This document shows, piece by piece, positions 16,514 through 26,254 of a stretch of 64,000 bases of DNA. The translations under genes and the position numbers were made by a program. The first letter of the stretch is position 1; each line of letters opens with the position of its first letter. The notes beneath the pieces are model-generated. The model ran no database searches. It was not told the DNA's origin and saw only the letters and a program-made list of their open reading frames with translations. The stretch comes from Caulobacter sp. 73W. GTDB taxonomy: Bacteria > Pseudomonadota > Alphaproteobacteria > Caulobacterales > Caulobacteraceae. The DNA is taken from contig NZ_CP158375.1 in the NCBI RefSeq assembly GCF_041021955.1, positions 3,398,501 through 3,462,500 of the forward strand, given 5' to 3'.

Positions 16514-17047
16514 ATGTCCGACGCGCAAGCTCAAGAACCGACGATGGAGGAGATCCTCGCCTCCATCCGCCGCATCATCTCCGAAGATGACGCGCCAGCG
16601 GAGGAGGCCGCCGCGGAGGAGGCTCCGGAGCCCGCCGCCGACGAGTCCTCGTACGAGGAATACACGCCCGACACGTCGGCCGACGACGCCGGCGAGGATG
16701 TGCTGGAGTTGACCGAGCCGCTGGATGCGCCGGTGGAAAGCCACGGCGATCTCGACGTCTACACCCCGCCGGCCGCCGCCGCCGCCGCTGAGCCGGAGCC
16801 GGCTCTGCCGCCGCTGGCGGAGACCGAGCGCCTGGTCGGCGATCAAGCCGCCGCCGCCGCCGCCTCGGCCTTCACCAGCCTGTCGGCCGCCATCACCATG
16901 CCCAAGGAAGGCCGCACCCTCGAGGACGTCGTCCGCGAGATGCTGCGTCCCATGCTGAAGTCCTGGCTGGACGACAACCTGCCCCGCATCGTCGAGGCGC
17001 AGGTAGCCCAGGAAGTCGAACGCATCGCCCGCCAGCGCGCGGGCTGA
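16514..17047 (+). CDS. popZ: Polar organizing protein PopZ
   Basis: A scaffold that self-assembles into a condensate at the cell pole and anchors the chromosomal centromere through ParB, plus many regulators. The 177-residue length equals that of C. crescentus PopZ. The N-terminal client-binding helix is intact (EPTMEEILASIRRIISEDD, about residues 8-26), followed by an acidic, Pro/Glu/Asp-rich linker (about 27-115) and a C-terminal oligomerisation region with MPKEGRTLEDVVREMLRPML and ESW-like SWLDDNLPRIVEAQV (about 130-170). The start at 16514 matches the family; an upstream ATG at 16457 adds unrelated residues. The popZ-valS neighbourhood also occurs in Caulobacter. Confidence 0.95.
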   Translation: MSDAQAQEPTMEEILASIRRIISEDDAPAEEAAAEEAPEPAADESSYEEYTPDTSADDAGEDVLELTEPLDAPVESHGDLDVYTPPAAAAAAEPEPALPPLAETERLVGDQAAAAAASAFTSLSAAITMPKEGRTLEDVVREMLRPMLKSWLDDNLPRIVEAQVAQEVERIARQRAG

Positions 17048-17071
17048 CCGCCGCTTCAGGCTGAAATTCAG

Positions 17072-17103
17072 CGCCGCGACGGTTTCCCCGTCGCGGCGTT
17101 TTT
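17072..17103 (+). terminator. Rho-independent terminator of popZ
   Basis: An 11-bp perfect stem, CGCCGCGACGG (17072-17082) with CCGTCGCGGCG (17088-17098), a 5-base loop and a run of five T at 17099-17103. It separates popZ from valS. Confidence 0.93.
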
Positions 17104-17178
17104 CATTTTCGCCAGACAAACTGACGCCTTGGCCGCCTTTCCTGCTATAGGGCGCGGCTGGAAATCCATTTCATCGCC

Positions 17179-19884
17179 ATGCTTGAAAAAACCTTCGATC
17201 CAAAGACCGTCGAACCGCGCCTTTACGAAGCTTGGGAGGCGTCCGGCGCCTTCAAGCCCACGGACGACCCGAACGCAGAGCCGTTCAGCATCGTCATCCC
17301 GCCGCCGAACGTCACCGGTTCGCTGCACATCGGGCATGCGCTGAACAACACGCTGCAGGATGTGCTGACGCGCTTCCACCGCATGCGCGGCAAGGCCGCC
17401 CTGTGGCTGCCGGGCACCGACCACGCGGGCATCGCCACCCAGATGGTGGTTGAGCGCCAGCTGGCCGCCGCCGGCAATGTCAGCCGCCGCGACATGGGCC
17501 GCGACGCCTTCGTCGAGAAGGTCTGGCAGTGGAAGGCCGAGAGCGCCGGTTCGATCCAGAACCAGCTGCGCCGCCTGGGCGCGTCCTGCGACTGGAGCCG
17601 CGAGCGCTTCACCCTGGACGAGCGCCTGTCGGCGGCCGTCCGCAAGGTGTTCGTCCAGCTCTACAAGGAAGGCCTGATCTACCGCGACAAGCGGCTGGTG
17701 AACTGGGACCCGCACTTCCAGACCGCCATCTCCGACCTCGAGGTCGAGCAGAAGGAGGTCGACGGCCACTACTGGCACTTCGCCTACAAGCTGGACGGCG
17801 GCGTCACCTACGAACACCCGATCGCCTTCGACGAAGAAGGCAAGCCGACCGAGTTCGAGACCCGCGACTTCATCGTCGTCGCCACCACCCGTCCGGAGAC
17901 CATGCTGGGCGACACCGGCGTGGCCGTGCATCCGGATGACGAGCGCTACAAGGGTCTGGTCGGCAAGTCGGTCCGCCTGCCGATCACCGGCCGCCTGATC
18001 CCGATCGTCGCCGACGACTACGCCGACCCGACCAAGGGTTCGGGCGCGGTGAAGATCACGCCGGCCCACGACTTCAACGACTTCCAGGTCGGCAAACGCG
18101 CTGGGCTGGAGGCGATCAACATCCTCGACGCCTACGGCCGCATCAGCGAGCCGGCGCCCGCCGAATACGTCGGCATGGACCGCTTCGCCGCCCGCAAGGC
18201 CATCGTGGCCCGGGCCGAGGAAGAGGGCTGGCTGCGCGAGATCGAGAAGACACGCCACATGGTCCCGCATGGCGACCGTTCGGGCGTGGTCATCGAGCCG
18301 TGGCTGACGGACCAGTGGTACGTCGACGCCGCCACCCTGGCCAAGCCGGCCATCGCCGCCGTGGAGAACGGCGACACGGTCTTCGAACCCAAGAATTGGG
18401 AGAAGACCTACTTCGAGTGGATGCGGAACATCGAGCCGTGGTGCGTGTCGCGCCAGCTGTGGTGGGGCCACCGCATTCCGGCCTGGTACGATGAAGACGG
18501 AGGCATCTACGTCGAGGAGACGGAGGAAGCCGCCCGCGCCGCCGCCGGTAACAAGACGCTGAAGCAGGACGAGGACGTCCTGGACACCTGGTTCTCGTCC
18601 GGCCTGTGGCCGTTCTCGACCATGGGCTGGCCGGAGAAGACCTCGGACGTGGAGCGGTTCTATCCGACCCATACCCTGGTCACCGGCTTCGACATCATCT
18701 TCTTCTGGGTCGCCCGGATGATGATGATGGGCCTGCACTTCACCGGCGAGGCTCCCTTCAAGCGCGTGGTCATCAACGCCCTGGTCCGCGACGAGAAGGG
18801 CCAGAAGATGAGCAAGTCCAAAGGGAACGTCATCGATCCCCTGGAGATCATCGACGACCTGGGCTGCGACGCCATGCGCTTCACCCTGACGGCGATGTCG
18901 GGCCAGGCGCGCGACATCAAGCTGTCGCGCCAGCGTATCGAGGGCTACCGCAACTTCGGCACCAAGCTGTGGAACGCCGCGCGCTTCGCCCAGATGAACG
19001 AATGCGTCCGCGTGGAGGGCTTCGACCCCGCCGCCGTGACCCAGACGATCAACAAGTGGATCCGCGGCGAGACGGCCAAGACCGCCGCCGAAGTGACCAA
19101 GGCGCTGGAGGCCGCGGCCTTCGACGAGGCGGCCGGCGCACTGTACCGCTTCGTCTGGAACGTCTTCTGCGACTGGTATCTGGAGCTGGCCAAGCCGATC
19201 CTGAACGGCGACGACCAGGCGGCCAAGACCGAGACCCGCGCCACCGCCGCCTGGGCCCTGGATGTGTGCCTGAAGCTGCTGCACCCGGTGATGCCGTTCA
19301 TCACCGAGGAGCTGTGGGACAAGACGGCCGAGTTCGGTCATCCGCGCGACGGCATGCTGATCAAGGCCCAGTGGCCCGACCTGCCGCTGTCCTTCGTGGA
19401 CGAGGGCGCCGAAGCCGAGATCGGCCTGATCGTGGCCGCTGTCAGCGAGGGCCGCTCGGTCCGCGCCGAGCTGAACGTGCCGCCGTCGGCCAAGCCGCCG
19501 CTGCTGGTGCTGGAAGCCAGCGACGCTCAGCGCGCCGCCTTCCAGTCCAACGCCGCCGTCATCGCCCAGACCCTGCGCGTGTCGGGCGTGAAGTTCGAGG
19601 CGACCGCGCCGGAGGGGGCCATACCCTTCGTGGTCGAGGGCGCGACCTTGGCTCTGCCGGTGGCCGAGTTCATCGACCTGACGGCGGAGAAGGCGCGTCT
19701 CGGCAAGGAGATCGCCAACCACGTCTCCGACATCGAACGCACGGCCAAGAAGCTGGACAACGCCGACTTCATCGCCCGGGCCAAGCCCGAGGTGGTCGAG
19801 GAGAACCGCGAGCGTCTGGCCGCCGCCGAGGCCGCCAAGGCCAAGCTGGAGGCCGCTCTGGCCCGTCTGGAAGCGGTCGGCTGA
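17179..19884 (+). CDS. valS: Valyl-tRNA synthetase
   Basis: Charges tRNA-Val. 901 residues, class I. HIGH is present exactly as [12 protein letters not shown] near residue 50, and [14 protein letters not shown] is near 543. The editing domain is seen with [22 protein letters not shown] and the tail has a C-terminal coiled coil rich in Ala/Glu/Lys (about residues 830-900), which grips the tRNA. A candidate -10 element GCTATAGG lies at 17144-17151, 28 bases before the ATG, so the gene probably has its own promoter after the popZ terminator. Confidence 0.97.
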   Translation: MLEKTFDPKTVEPRLYEAWEASGAFKPTDDPNAEPFSIVIPPPNVTGSLHIGHALNNTLQDVLTRFHRMRGKAALWLPGTDHAGIATQMVVERQLAAAGNVSRRDMGRDAFVEKVWQWKAESAGSIQNQLRRLGASCDWSRERFTLDERLSAAVRKVFVQLYKEGLIYRDKRLVNWDPHFQTAISDLEVEQKEVDGHYWHFAYKLDGGVTYEHPIAFDEEGKPTEFETRDFIVVATTRPETMLGDTGVAVHPDDERYKGLVGKSVRLPITGRLIPIVADDYADPTKGSGAVKITPAHDFNDFQVGKRAGLEAINILDAYGRISEPAPAEYVGMDRFAARKAIVARAEEEGWLREIEKTRHMVPHGDRSGVVIEPWLTDQWYVDAATLAKPAIAAVENGDTVFEPKNWEKTYFEWMRNIEPWCVSRQLWWGHRIPAWYDEDGGIYVEETEEAARAAAGNKTLKQDEDVLDTWFSSGLWPFSTMGWPEKTSDVERFYPTHTLVTGFDIIFFWVARMMMMGLHFTGEAPFKRVVINALVRDEKGQKMSKSKGNVIDPLEIIDDLGCDAMRFTLTAMSGQARDIKLSRQRIEGYRNFGTKLWNAARFAQMNECVRVEGFDPAAVTQTINKWIRGETAKTAAEVTKALEAAAFDEAAGALYRFVWNVFCDWYLELAKPILNGDDQAAKTETRATAAWALDVCLKLLHPVMPFITEELWDKTAEFGHPRDGMLIKAQWPDLPLSFVDEGAEAEIGLIVAAVSEGRSVRAELNVPPSAKPPLLVLEASDAQRAAFQSNAAVIAQTLRVSGVKFEATAPEGAIPFVVEGATLALPVAEFIDLTAEKARLGKEIANHVSDIERTAKKLDNADFIARAKPEVVEENRERLAAAEAAKAKLEAALARLEAVG

Positions 19885-19912
19885 CGACGGCTGAAGGCGG
19901 AATGTGATGCAG

Positions 19913-19944
19913 GGGCGGCGGCTGGAGATCAGCCGCCGCCCTTT
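19913..19944 (+). terminator. Rho-independent terminator of valS
   Basis: A 12-bp perfect stem, GGGCGGCGGCTG (19913-19924) with CAGCCGCCGCCC (19930-19941), loop GAGAT, then TTT. Confidence 0.85.
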
Positions 19945-20080
19945 GCATTTATGACCAGCAACAATTCCTAACTTATCAACGATCCGTCTGGGTCAAACGG
20001 TCGTTTACATCCCGCCTCCGGCGGTGTTTTCTGTGCGACGAGGCGCTCGACAGAAGCGCAGACTTACCCGGGAGTGCACG

Positions 20081-21835
20081 ATGACCCAGGCCGCGACCGC
20101 CGCCGCCGCTCAACCTTGGCCCGCCATGTCGGTGAAGCAGGCCTTCGCCATGATCACGGCGCCGGGCACGCCCTGCGAAATGGACGAGATCGAGATCCGG
20201 GGCGTGATGACCCGGATCTGGAAGAACGCGCCGCCGACCCTGCGCACCGTGGTCGAGATCGGCCGCGCCCACGCCGACAAGGTCTTCCTGGTCCACGAGG
20301 AAGAGCGGGTCACCTTCGAGGCCTTCTATCGCGCCGTCGCCGCCTTCGCCGCCGAACTGCTGTCCTTTGGGGTGCAGAAGGGCGACCGCATCGCCCTGGT
20401 GATGCGCAACCTGCCGGAATGGCCGGTGGCCTTCTATGCCGGCATGTCGGTCGGCGCGATCGTCACGCCGCTGAACGCCTGGTGGACGGGACCGGAGCTG
20501 GAATACGGCCTGACCAATTCCGGCGCGAAGGTGCTGATCGTCGATTCCGAGCGCTTCGAGCGCCTGGCTGAGCACCTGCCCAACTGCCCCGAGCTGAAAC
20601 GCGTCTATGTCAGCCGTGAGATGGACGAGATCACCCATCCCTACGTCTGCAAGCTGGAGACGAAGATCGGCGGGCCGAACGACTGGGCGAACCTGCCGAA
20701 CGCGGCGCTGCCGGACGTCGACATCCACCCGGATGACGATGCGACGATCTTCTACACCTCGGGCACCACGGGTAAGCCCAAGGGGGCCCTGGCGACCCAC
20801 CGCAACATCAACTCCAACATCATCGCCGCCCTGTGCTCCGGCGCGCGGTCGTTCCTGCGCCGTGGCGAGGCGCCGCCCGCGCCCGATCCGATGGCTCCGC
20901 AGAAGGCGTCCCTGATCTCGGTGCCGTTCTTCCACGCCACCGGCTGCTTCGCGGTGCTGAACCCCTCGCTGTTCGCCGGCGCCAAGCTGGTGATGATGCG
21001 CAAGTGGGACCCGGAAAAGGCCATGCAGGTGATCGAGCGCGAGAAGATCACCCAGATCGGCGGCGTGCCGACCATCGCCTGGCAGATCATCGAGCATCCA
21101 GCCCGCGAGAAGTACGACCTGTCGTCCATCGAGACGGTGGCCTATGGCGGCGCGCCCTCCGCGCCCGAACTGGTCCGAAAGATCAAGGAACTGTGGCCCA
21201 AATCCCTGCCGGGCAACGGTTGGGGCATGACCGAAACCTCGGCCACCGCGACCAGCAACTCGGCCGAGGACTATGAGCATCGCCCCGAAAGTTGCGGCCC
21301 CGCCGTGCCGGTCACCGACCTGAAGATCATGAGCATTGAGGGCGACCGCGAGCTGGCGATCGGCGAGGTGGGCGAGCTGTGGTGCAAGGGGCCGCAGGTG
21401 GTGAAGGGCTACTGGAACAAGCCGGAAGCCACGGCCCAGACCTTCGTCGACGGCTGGGTGAAGACCGGCGACCTGGCGCGCCTGGATGAGGAAGGCTTCT
21501 GCTTCATCATCGACCGGGCCAAGGACATGCTGATCCGCGGCGGCGAGAACATCTACTGCATCGAGGTCGAGAACACCCTCTACGACCATCCGGCGGTGAT
21601 GGACGCGGCCCTGGTCGGCATCCCGCACAAGACCCTGGGCGAGGAGCCGGCGGCGGTGGTCACCCTGAAGCCGGACGCCCACGCCACCGAGACCGAGCTG
21701 CGCGCCTTCGTCGCCGACCGAATGGCGGCCTACAAGGTGCCGGTGAAGGTGGTGTTCTGGCACGAGACCTTGCCACGCAACGCCAACGGCAAGATCCTCA
21801 AGAACGAACTGAAGAAGGTGTTCGTGGAGGGCTGA
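20081..21835 (+). CDS. Acyl-CoA synthetase (class I adenylate-forming ligase)
   Basis: Activates a carboxylic acid as acyl-adenylate, then forms the CoA thioester. The 584-residue product has the P-loop motif YTSGTTGKPKGAL (about residue 225), the A5 motif WGMTETSATA (about 383), and A7-A8 GDLARLDEEGFCFIIDRAKDMLIRGGENI. The A10 lysine lies in RNANGKILKNELK near the C-terminus. The chain length suits fatty acid or aromatic acid ligases; the substrate is not readable. The start at 20081 is preceded by GGGAG. An upstream frame to 20024 has no family features. It is followed by a small DUF1801 gene 4 bases later. Confidence 0.9.
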   Translation: MTQAATAAAAQPWPAMSVKQAFAMITAPGTPCEMDEIEIRGVMTRIWKNAPPTLRTVVEIGRAHADKVFLVHEEERVTFEAFYRAVAAFAAELLSFGVQKGDRIALVMRNLPEWPVAFYAGMSVGAIVTPLNAWWTGPELEYGLTNSGAKVLIVDSERFERLAEHLPNCPELKRVYVSREMDEITHPYVCKLETKIGGPNDWANLPNAALPDVDIHPDDDATIFYTSGTTGKPKGALATHRNINSNIIAALCSGARSFLRRGEAPPAPDPMAPQKASLISVPFFHATGCFAVLNPSLFAGAKLVMMRKWDPEKAMQVIEREKITQIGGVPTIAWQIIEHPAREKYDLSSIETVAYGGAPSAPELVRKIKELWPKSLPGNGWGMTETSATATSNSAEDYEHRPESCGPAVPVTDLKIMSIEGDRELAIGEVGELWCKGPQVVKGYWNKPEATAQTFVDGWVKTGDLARLDEEGFCFIIDRAKDMLIRGGENIYCIEVENTLYDHPAVMDAALVGIPHKTLGEEPAAVVTLKPDAHATETELRAFVADRMAAYKVPVKVVFWHETLPRNANGKILKNELKKVFVEG

Positions 21836-21839
21836 TCTC

Positions 21840-22205
21840 GTGGTGCAGTCGAAAGCCGCGACCGTCGACGCCTACATGCAGACGATCGAAGCCGATCGTC
21901 TGCCCGCCCTGCAGCGCCTGCGCGACCTGTGTCGCGGCGTCCTCGACGGCTACGAGGAGAAGATGGCCTGGGGCATGCCGGGCTACAGCCTGAACGGACA
22001 GGATCCATCCGTCGCCTTCAACAGCCAGAAGCGGCACATCGCCTTCTATGCCGGCTCGGTCGCCGTCGAGCGGTTCAAGGAAAGGTTGGGCGCCATCGAC
22101 TGCGGCAAGGGTTGCATACGGTATAGCCGCCCTGACAAGATCGACTTCCAGGTGGTCGAGGACATCCTCAAGGACATCAAGGCTCGCGGCCAGGGAATGG
22201 TCTGA
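21840..22205 (+). CDS. DUF1801 domain protein (YdhG-like)
   Basis: 121 residues with the DUF1801 pattern: VDAYMQTIEADRLPALQRLRDLC, the conserved EKMAWGMPGY, and FNSQKRHIAFYAGSV with a C-terminal IRYSRPDKIDFQVVEDILK. The fold is shared with iron chaperones related to frataxin-like FtsJ-independent proteins (YdhG), but function is poorly known. The start is GTG at 21840, 4 bases after the ligase stop, so co-transcription is likely. A second GTG follows at 21843. It converges on the amidase gene with a 4-base gap. Confidence 0.85.
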   Translation: MVQSKAATVDAYMQTIEADRLPALQRLRDLCRGVLDGYEEKMAWGMPGYSLNGQDPSVAFNSQKRHIAFYAGSVAVERFKERLGAIDCGKGCIRYSRPDKIDFQVVEDILKDIKARGQGMV

Positions 22206-22209
22206 CCGC

Positions 22210-23685
22210 CTAGACGTGGACCGGCGGACGGCGGTGCGCCCACGGGTGGGCGTGCTCCAGTTCGTAGGCCAGTTCGAACAGGGTCTTCTCGTCGCCGGTC
22301 CTGGCCGCGAACTGCACGCCCACGGGCAGACCGTCCGGCGTCCAGTGCAGGGGCACGCTCATGGCCGGGGCGCCGGCCACATTCTCCAGTGGGGTGTAGC
22401 CCACATAGGCGACCAGGCGCTCGACCAGGGTGTCGAACGGCACGTCGCCGGACACGTAGCCCAGCTCCACCGGCGGCTTGCCCAGCACGGGCGACAGGAT
22501 GACATCGTAGCGGTCGAACCAGGCGTTGTAGGCCACGCCCGCGGCCTTCAGCCGGGTGAGCACCCCTTCCATGCCGCCCTTGGGCGCCTTGCCCAGTTCC
22601 GCCACGCCCAGGGAGAACGGCTCCATGATCGAAGCGTCCGGCGCTCGTCCCATGGCCTTGGTGATCATGTCCACCAGACCCGCGGCGGACGAGCCCCACA
22701 GGGCGTTGAAGTCGCGGGCGAACTGCTCGCCGTCGATGGGCCATTTGGTCGGCTCCACCTGGTGACCCAGGCCGCGCATCAGGTGGGCGGCGTTGTCGAC
22801 GGCGCGGGCCACCTCGATGTCAGGCTTCAGGCCCGTGCCGCCTTCGACCACCACGCCGACCCGCAGGCGGCGCTTGGATGGCTCCAGCACGAAGCCCACC
22901 GGGGGCAGGGGCGCGCCGGCGGCGCTGTTTTCGGTCGCGGCGAACAGGGCGGCGCTGTCGCGCACGCTGTGCGAGACGCAGTGCTCCACGGCCAGGTCGA
23001 TGGCGCGCGCAGGCTCCCGGCCGGGGATCATCCGCGCACGCGACGGCTTCAGCCCGAACAGGCCGCAGTTGGCGGCGGGGATACGGATCGAGCCGCCGCC
23101 GTCGTTGGCGTGAGCGATCGGCACCACGCCGGCCGCCGTGGCCGCCGCCGCCCCGCCGGACGAGCCGCCGCTGCTGCGGTTCAGGTCCCACGGATTGCGG
23201 GTCGGACCGGAGGCGAGGGGTTCGGTGGTCGGCAGGAAGCCGTATTCGGGCGTCGCAGACTTGCCGATGATGATGAAGCCGGCCCGCTCCAGCGCGTCGA
23301 CATAGGCATCCTGCGTCGTGGCCGCCTGGGCGCGGGCGCCGGTGCGCGAGCCATAGCGGGTGGGCAGGCCGACGACGTCGTTCAAGTCTTTTACCAGGAA
23401 GGGCACGCCGGCGAAGGGGCCGGTCTGGCCGCCCTTCTTGGCCTTGGCCATGGCGCGCTCGTAGTCGGGCGTGACCATGAAGTTGAGCTTGGGGTTCAGG
23501 GCCTCGGCGTGGCGGATGGCGGTCTCCACCGCCTCGACGGTCGAGATCTTCTTGCGGCGGATGCGGCTGGCGACTTCGCTGGCGTCGGGCGTCCAGGGCG
23601 TGCGCGCGCTGGCGACGGCGGGCAGGGCGGGCGCCAGGCTGGCGGCCGTGGCGGCGGCCAGCAGATCGCGACGAAGCAGAGACAT
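22210..23685 (-). CDS. Tat-exported amidase (amidase signature family)
   Basis: 491 residues. An N-terminal twin-arginine signal, LLRRDLLAAATAASLAPAL, suggests folded export to the periplasm. The amidase signature is complete: catalytic Lys in PFLVKDLND (K99), the Gly/Ser-rich SSGGSSGGAAAATAAG with the cis-Ser, and the nucleophile Ser in NDGGGSIRIPAANCG. These enzymes hydrolyse amide bonds via a Ser-cisSer-Lys triad; substrate is not readable. The start at 23685 was chosen because it places the RR motif at residues 5-6 and has GGGAGG upstream. A much longer upstream frame overlaps the divergent tlyA gene and is spurious. Confidence 0.92.
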   Translation of the reverse strand: MSLLRRDLLAAATAASLAPALPAVASARTPWTPDASEVASRIRRKKISTVEAVETAIRHAEALNPKLNFMVTPDYERAMAKAKKGGQTGPFAGVPFLVKDLNDVVGLPTRYGSRTGARAQAATTQDAYVDALERAGFIIIGKSATPEYGFLPTTEPLASGPTRNPWDLNRSSGGSSGGAAAATAAGVVPIAHANDGGGSIRIPAANCGLFGLKPSRARMIPGREPARAIDLAVEHCVSHSVRDSAALFAATENSAAGAPLPPVGFVLEPSKRRLRVGVVVEGGTGLKPDIEVARAVDNAAHLMRGLGHQVEPTKWPIDGEQFARDFNALWGSSAAGLVDMITKAMGRAPDASIMEPFSLGVAELGKAPKGGMEGVLTRLKAAGVAYNAWFDRYDVILSPVLGKPPVELGYVSGDVPFDTLVERLVAYVGYTPLENVAGAPAMSVPLHWTPDGLPVGVQFAARTGDEKTLFELAYELEHAHPWAHRRPPVHV

Positions 23686-23758
23686 CCAAACCCTCCCGTT
23701 TGTCCCAAACTGGCCTGTAATGCTTGGGTTTCGCAAGCCCGGGAGTCTAAGGAGAGGC

Positions 23759-24490
23759 ATGAAGAAGCGCGCCGATATCCTGCTGGTCGAACGCGGCCTG
23801 TTCGACAGCCGCGCCAAGGCTCGCGCCGCCATCGAGGCTGGGCGCGTAACGGCGGGCGGCGCGGTGGTGGCCAAGGCGTCCGACATGCTGGCCGAGGACG
23901 CGGACATCACCGCCGAGGCCGCCCATCCCTGGGTCGGGCGCGGCGCCCTGAAGCTGGATCACGCCCTGAATCTTTGGCCGGTCACCGTGCAGGGCAGGGT
24001 GGTCGTCGACGTCGGCGCCTCCACCGGCGGCTTCACCGAGGTCTGCCTGAGCCGGGGGGCGGCCAAGGTCTACGCTGTGGACGTGGGACGCGGGCAGCTG
24101 CACCCAAAGCTCGCGAGCGATGCGCGGGTGGTCGATCTGTCGGGGACGGACGCGCGGTCGCTGGACGCGGGCCTGATCCCGGAGGCGCCGCAGCTGATCG
24201 TCAGCGACGTCAGCTTCATCTCCCTGGCCAAGGCCTTGCCGGCGGCGCTCGCCCTTGCGGCTCCCGGCGCGGACCTCGTGGCGCTGATCAAGCCGCAGTT
24301 CGAGGTTGGCCGCGAGAACATCGGCAAGGGCGGGCTGGTGAAGGACGAAGCCGCGCGGGAGCGGGCGGTGGCCGACGTGCTGGCCTTCCTGACCGACAAC
24401 GGCTGGATCGTGCGCGAAACGGCGCTCAGCCCGATCCTCGGTGGCGAAGGTGCTGTCGAGCACTTCGTTTGGGCAATCCGCCCAGCTTGA
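23759..24490 (+). CDS. tlyA: TlyA family rRNA methyltransferase
   Basis: 243 residues: an S4 RNA-binding domain at the N-terminus (KKRADILLVERGLFDSRAKARAAIEAGRV, about 2-30), then an FtsJ-type methyltransferase domain with motif I VVVDVGASTGGFTEVCLSRGA (about 80-100). IVSDVSFISL and LIKPQFEVGRE are further conserved blocks, providing the catalytic Asp and Lys. TlyA-type enzymes 2'-O-methylate ribosomal RNA; they are also annotated as hemolysin A for historical reasons. AAGGAGAGG precedes the ATG. It is divergent from the amidase, with a 73-base gap. Confidence 0.93.
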   Translation: MKKRADILLVERGLFDSRAKARAAIEAGRVTAGGAVVAKASDMLAEDADITAEAAHPWVGRGALKLDHALNLWPVTVQGRVVVDVGASTGGFTEVCLSRGAAKVYAVDVGRGQLHPKLASDARVVDLSGTDARSLDAGLIPEAPQLIVSDVSFISLAKALPAALALAAPGADLVALIKPQFEVGRENIGKGGLVKDEAARERAVADVLAFLTDNGWIVRETALSPILGGEGAVEHFVWAIRPA

Positions 24491-24541
24491 CCATAACGGC
24501 GTTCGGCGAACAACTTTCCCGGGTCATTCGGGGAATGAACC

Positions 24542-25600
24542 ATGAAGCGTTGCATCGTCGCCTTGGCGAGTGCGGCCCTGCTCGGCTGCGCCACGCCCGT
24601 GACCGACGGACCGGAAGTCAGCATCGACGCCCGGAACGAGGAGATCCGGCGGCAGCAGGAATATGTGCTCGCTGTGCGCACGCAGGAGAGCGCTCGTTTC
24701 TATAAGGTCGCCCATCGGATCGCCGCCGCCAATGCAGAGCTCTGCCGCAGACGCGCGGTATCGATCGGCGCGACTTTTGAAACGATCTACGACTACGCCG
24801 CCCAAATGCGATCGGCCGCGAAGGCGGTGCGCGGCGTCTCAAGCTCGCCGCAGGTCGAATGGTTGGACGACAAAGGGCCGGCCGCGCTCGCGGGGCTTCG
24901 CATGGGCGACGTTCTTTTGGCCGTGAACGGCACGCCGATCGACAAGGGCCCTAAGGCTGGGAAGTCCGCGCGTGGCATGCTGGCGGCGACCCTGCACGGG
25001 CCTCAACGTCTGATGATCCTGCGCAATGGCGAGACCGTGAACCTCGATATCGTGGGCAAGCAGGTCTGCGGCTACCCGATGTATCTCGTGGACGATCCGA
25101 TGGTGAACGCCTCGGCGGACAGCAATGTCATCCGCTACAATCGGGGCATGCTCCGTTTTACGGAGAACGATGACGAAGTGGCTCTCATCCTTGGCCACGA
25201 GCTCGCACACAATGTCATGCAGCATATCCAGAAATCGCAGCTCAACAGAGCGGTGGGTGCGATCGGCGGCGCTTTGCTGGACGCTGCTCTAGGGGGTGAT
25301 GGAAGCCTCACGGAAGTTGGCGCCTCCCTCGGCGACGCCGCGTTTTCCCAGGCGTTCGAGGCGGAGGCGGACTATGTCGGCCTCTATTTCGCGGCGCGGG
25401 CGGGCTATGGCGCCAACGAGCCTGAAAAGCTCTGGCGACGCATGAGCACCATGGACCCAAGCCGGATCCGCAAGGGCTCCAGCCATCCGCCGAACGCAGC
25501 GCGTTACGTAAACCTCGCGGCGACGCAGCGGGAGATCGCTGAAAAGAAAGAGGCGGGGCAACCGCTGGTGCCCCGCCTTAAGAAGGATGCTGCTCTCTAG
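24542..25600 (+). CDS. M48 family metalloprotease lipoprotein with PDZ domain
   Basis: 352 residues. The signal ends with lipobox LLGC (Cys16), so the mature protein is lipid-anchored in the envelope. A PDZ-like domain follows (about residues 100-170, with AALAGLRMGDVLLAVNG). The gluzincin motif HELAH (H219, E220, H223) and the third ligand in FEAEADYVGLYF define an M48 protease. Related periplasmic M48 proteins act in envelope protein quality control. The PDZ-before-protease order is seen in a subset of M48 lipoproteins. It follows tlyA by 51 bases and converges on the glycine-zipper gene. Base composition looks less GC-rich than its neighbours in places. Confidence 0.9.
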   Translation: MKRCIVALASAALLGCATPVTDGPEVSIDARNEEIRRQQEYVLAVRTQESARFYKVAHRIAAANAELCRRRAVSIGATFETIYDYAAQMRSAAKAVRGVSSSPQVEWLDDKGPAALAGLRMGDVLLAVNGTPIDKGPKAGKSARGMLAATLHGPQRLMILRNGETVNLDIVGKQVCGYPMYLVDDPMVNASADSNVIRYNRGMLRFTENDDEVALILGHELAHNVMQHIQKSQLNRAVGAIGGALLDAALGGDGSLTEVGASLGDAAFSQAFEAEADYVGLYFAARAGYGANEPEKLWRRMSTMDPSRIRKGSSHPPNAARYVNLAATQREIAEKKEAGQPLVPRLKKDAAL

Positions 25601-25606
25601 AGCCGC

Positions 25607-26203
25607 CTAGTCGACGACCTGGTAGTCGCCGCGGGCGTCCTGGCAGACGCGGACGAAGCGCTTCTGGATGCGGCCGTCCGGCAGGTGGATCGGGCTTTCG
25701 GCCAGGGTGCAGCCGGCGGCGTCGCCACGGGCCTGGCCCACCGGCAGCGCGCGGTCGTCATAGCGGTCACGGTCGTCGTAGCGGGCCGAGTGACGGTCCT
25801 GATAACGATCGTAATAGTCGCGGCTGTCATAGTAGCCGACTTCCGGCGGGGGCGGCGGAGGCGTGTAGCCTGTGCGCTGGCCCGGTTGGCAGGCGGCGCC
25901 GTTGCGGCCCACCGCGCTGCCGGCGAAGGCGCCGACCAGGCCGCCGAGCACGGCGCCCTCGGTGCGGACGCCACGGGCGGCGACGCCGCTGCCGATCAGC
26001 GCGCCCAGGCCCGCGCCGACCAAGCCGCCGGCGGTGCCGCGGTTGGTCGTGTCACGACGGCAGGGGTCGTAATAGTAGCCGCCGCGGCTGTCGTAGTAGC
26101 CCGACTGGGCCGCCGCGACGGTGGGCGCGACCGAGGCGCCGGCCAGGGCCGCCACCGAGGCGACCAGGCCGAATCCGGCGGCGATCTTGGAACGGAACTT
26201 CAT
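25607..26203 (-). CDS. Exported glycine-zipper protein
   Basis: 198 residues: signal peptide (about 1-32), a tyrosine-rich stretch (GYYDSRGGYYYDP), a glycine-zipper membrane segment GTAGGLVGAGLGALIGSG...RTEGAVLGGLVGAFAGSAVG (about 57-100), then a Pro-rich and Asp/Arg/Tyr-rich linker and a C-terminal globular part with two cysteines (GCTLAESPIHL, RVCQDARGDYQVVD). Glycine-zipper 2TM proteins sit in the outer or inner membrane, like the SlyB/Rick_17kDa group; function here is unknown. The C-terminal GCTLAESP...RVCQDARGDYQ module recurs in Caulobacterales proteins. It is tandem with a shorter paralogue 51 bases upstream. Confidence 0.85.
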   Translation of the reverse strand: MKFRSKIAAGFGLVASVAALAGASVAPTVAAAQSGYYDSRGGYYYDPCRRDTTNRGTAGGLVGAGLGALIGSGVAARGVRTEGAVLGGLVGAFAGSAVGRNGAACQPGQRTGYTPPPPPPEVGYYDSRDYYDRYQDRHSARYDDRDRYDDRALPVGQARGDAAGCTLAESPIHLPDGRIQKRFVRVCQDARGDYQVVD

Positions 26204-26254
26204 GTCGTTATCCCCAAAGGAAGCGATGATGCTGCTTGTTGTTGTTGGCGAAAT

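Noticed and set aside
17068-19722. A long minus-strand frame opposite valS
   Set aside because: Antisense shadow caused by codon bias; no known domain in it, while valS is complete.
22048-24705. An 885-codon plus-strand frame
   Set aside because: It runs antisense to the amidase and out of frame with tlyA; the composition is typical of GC-rich shadow frames.
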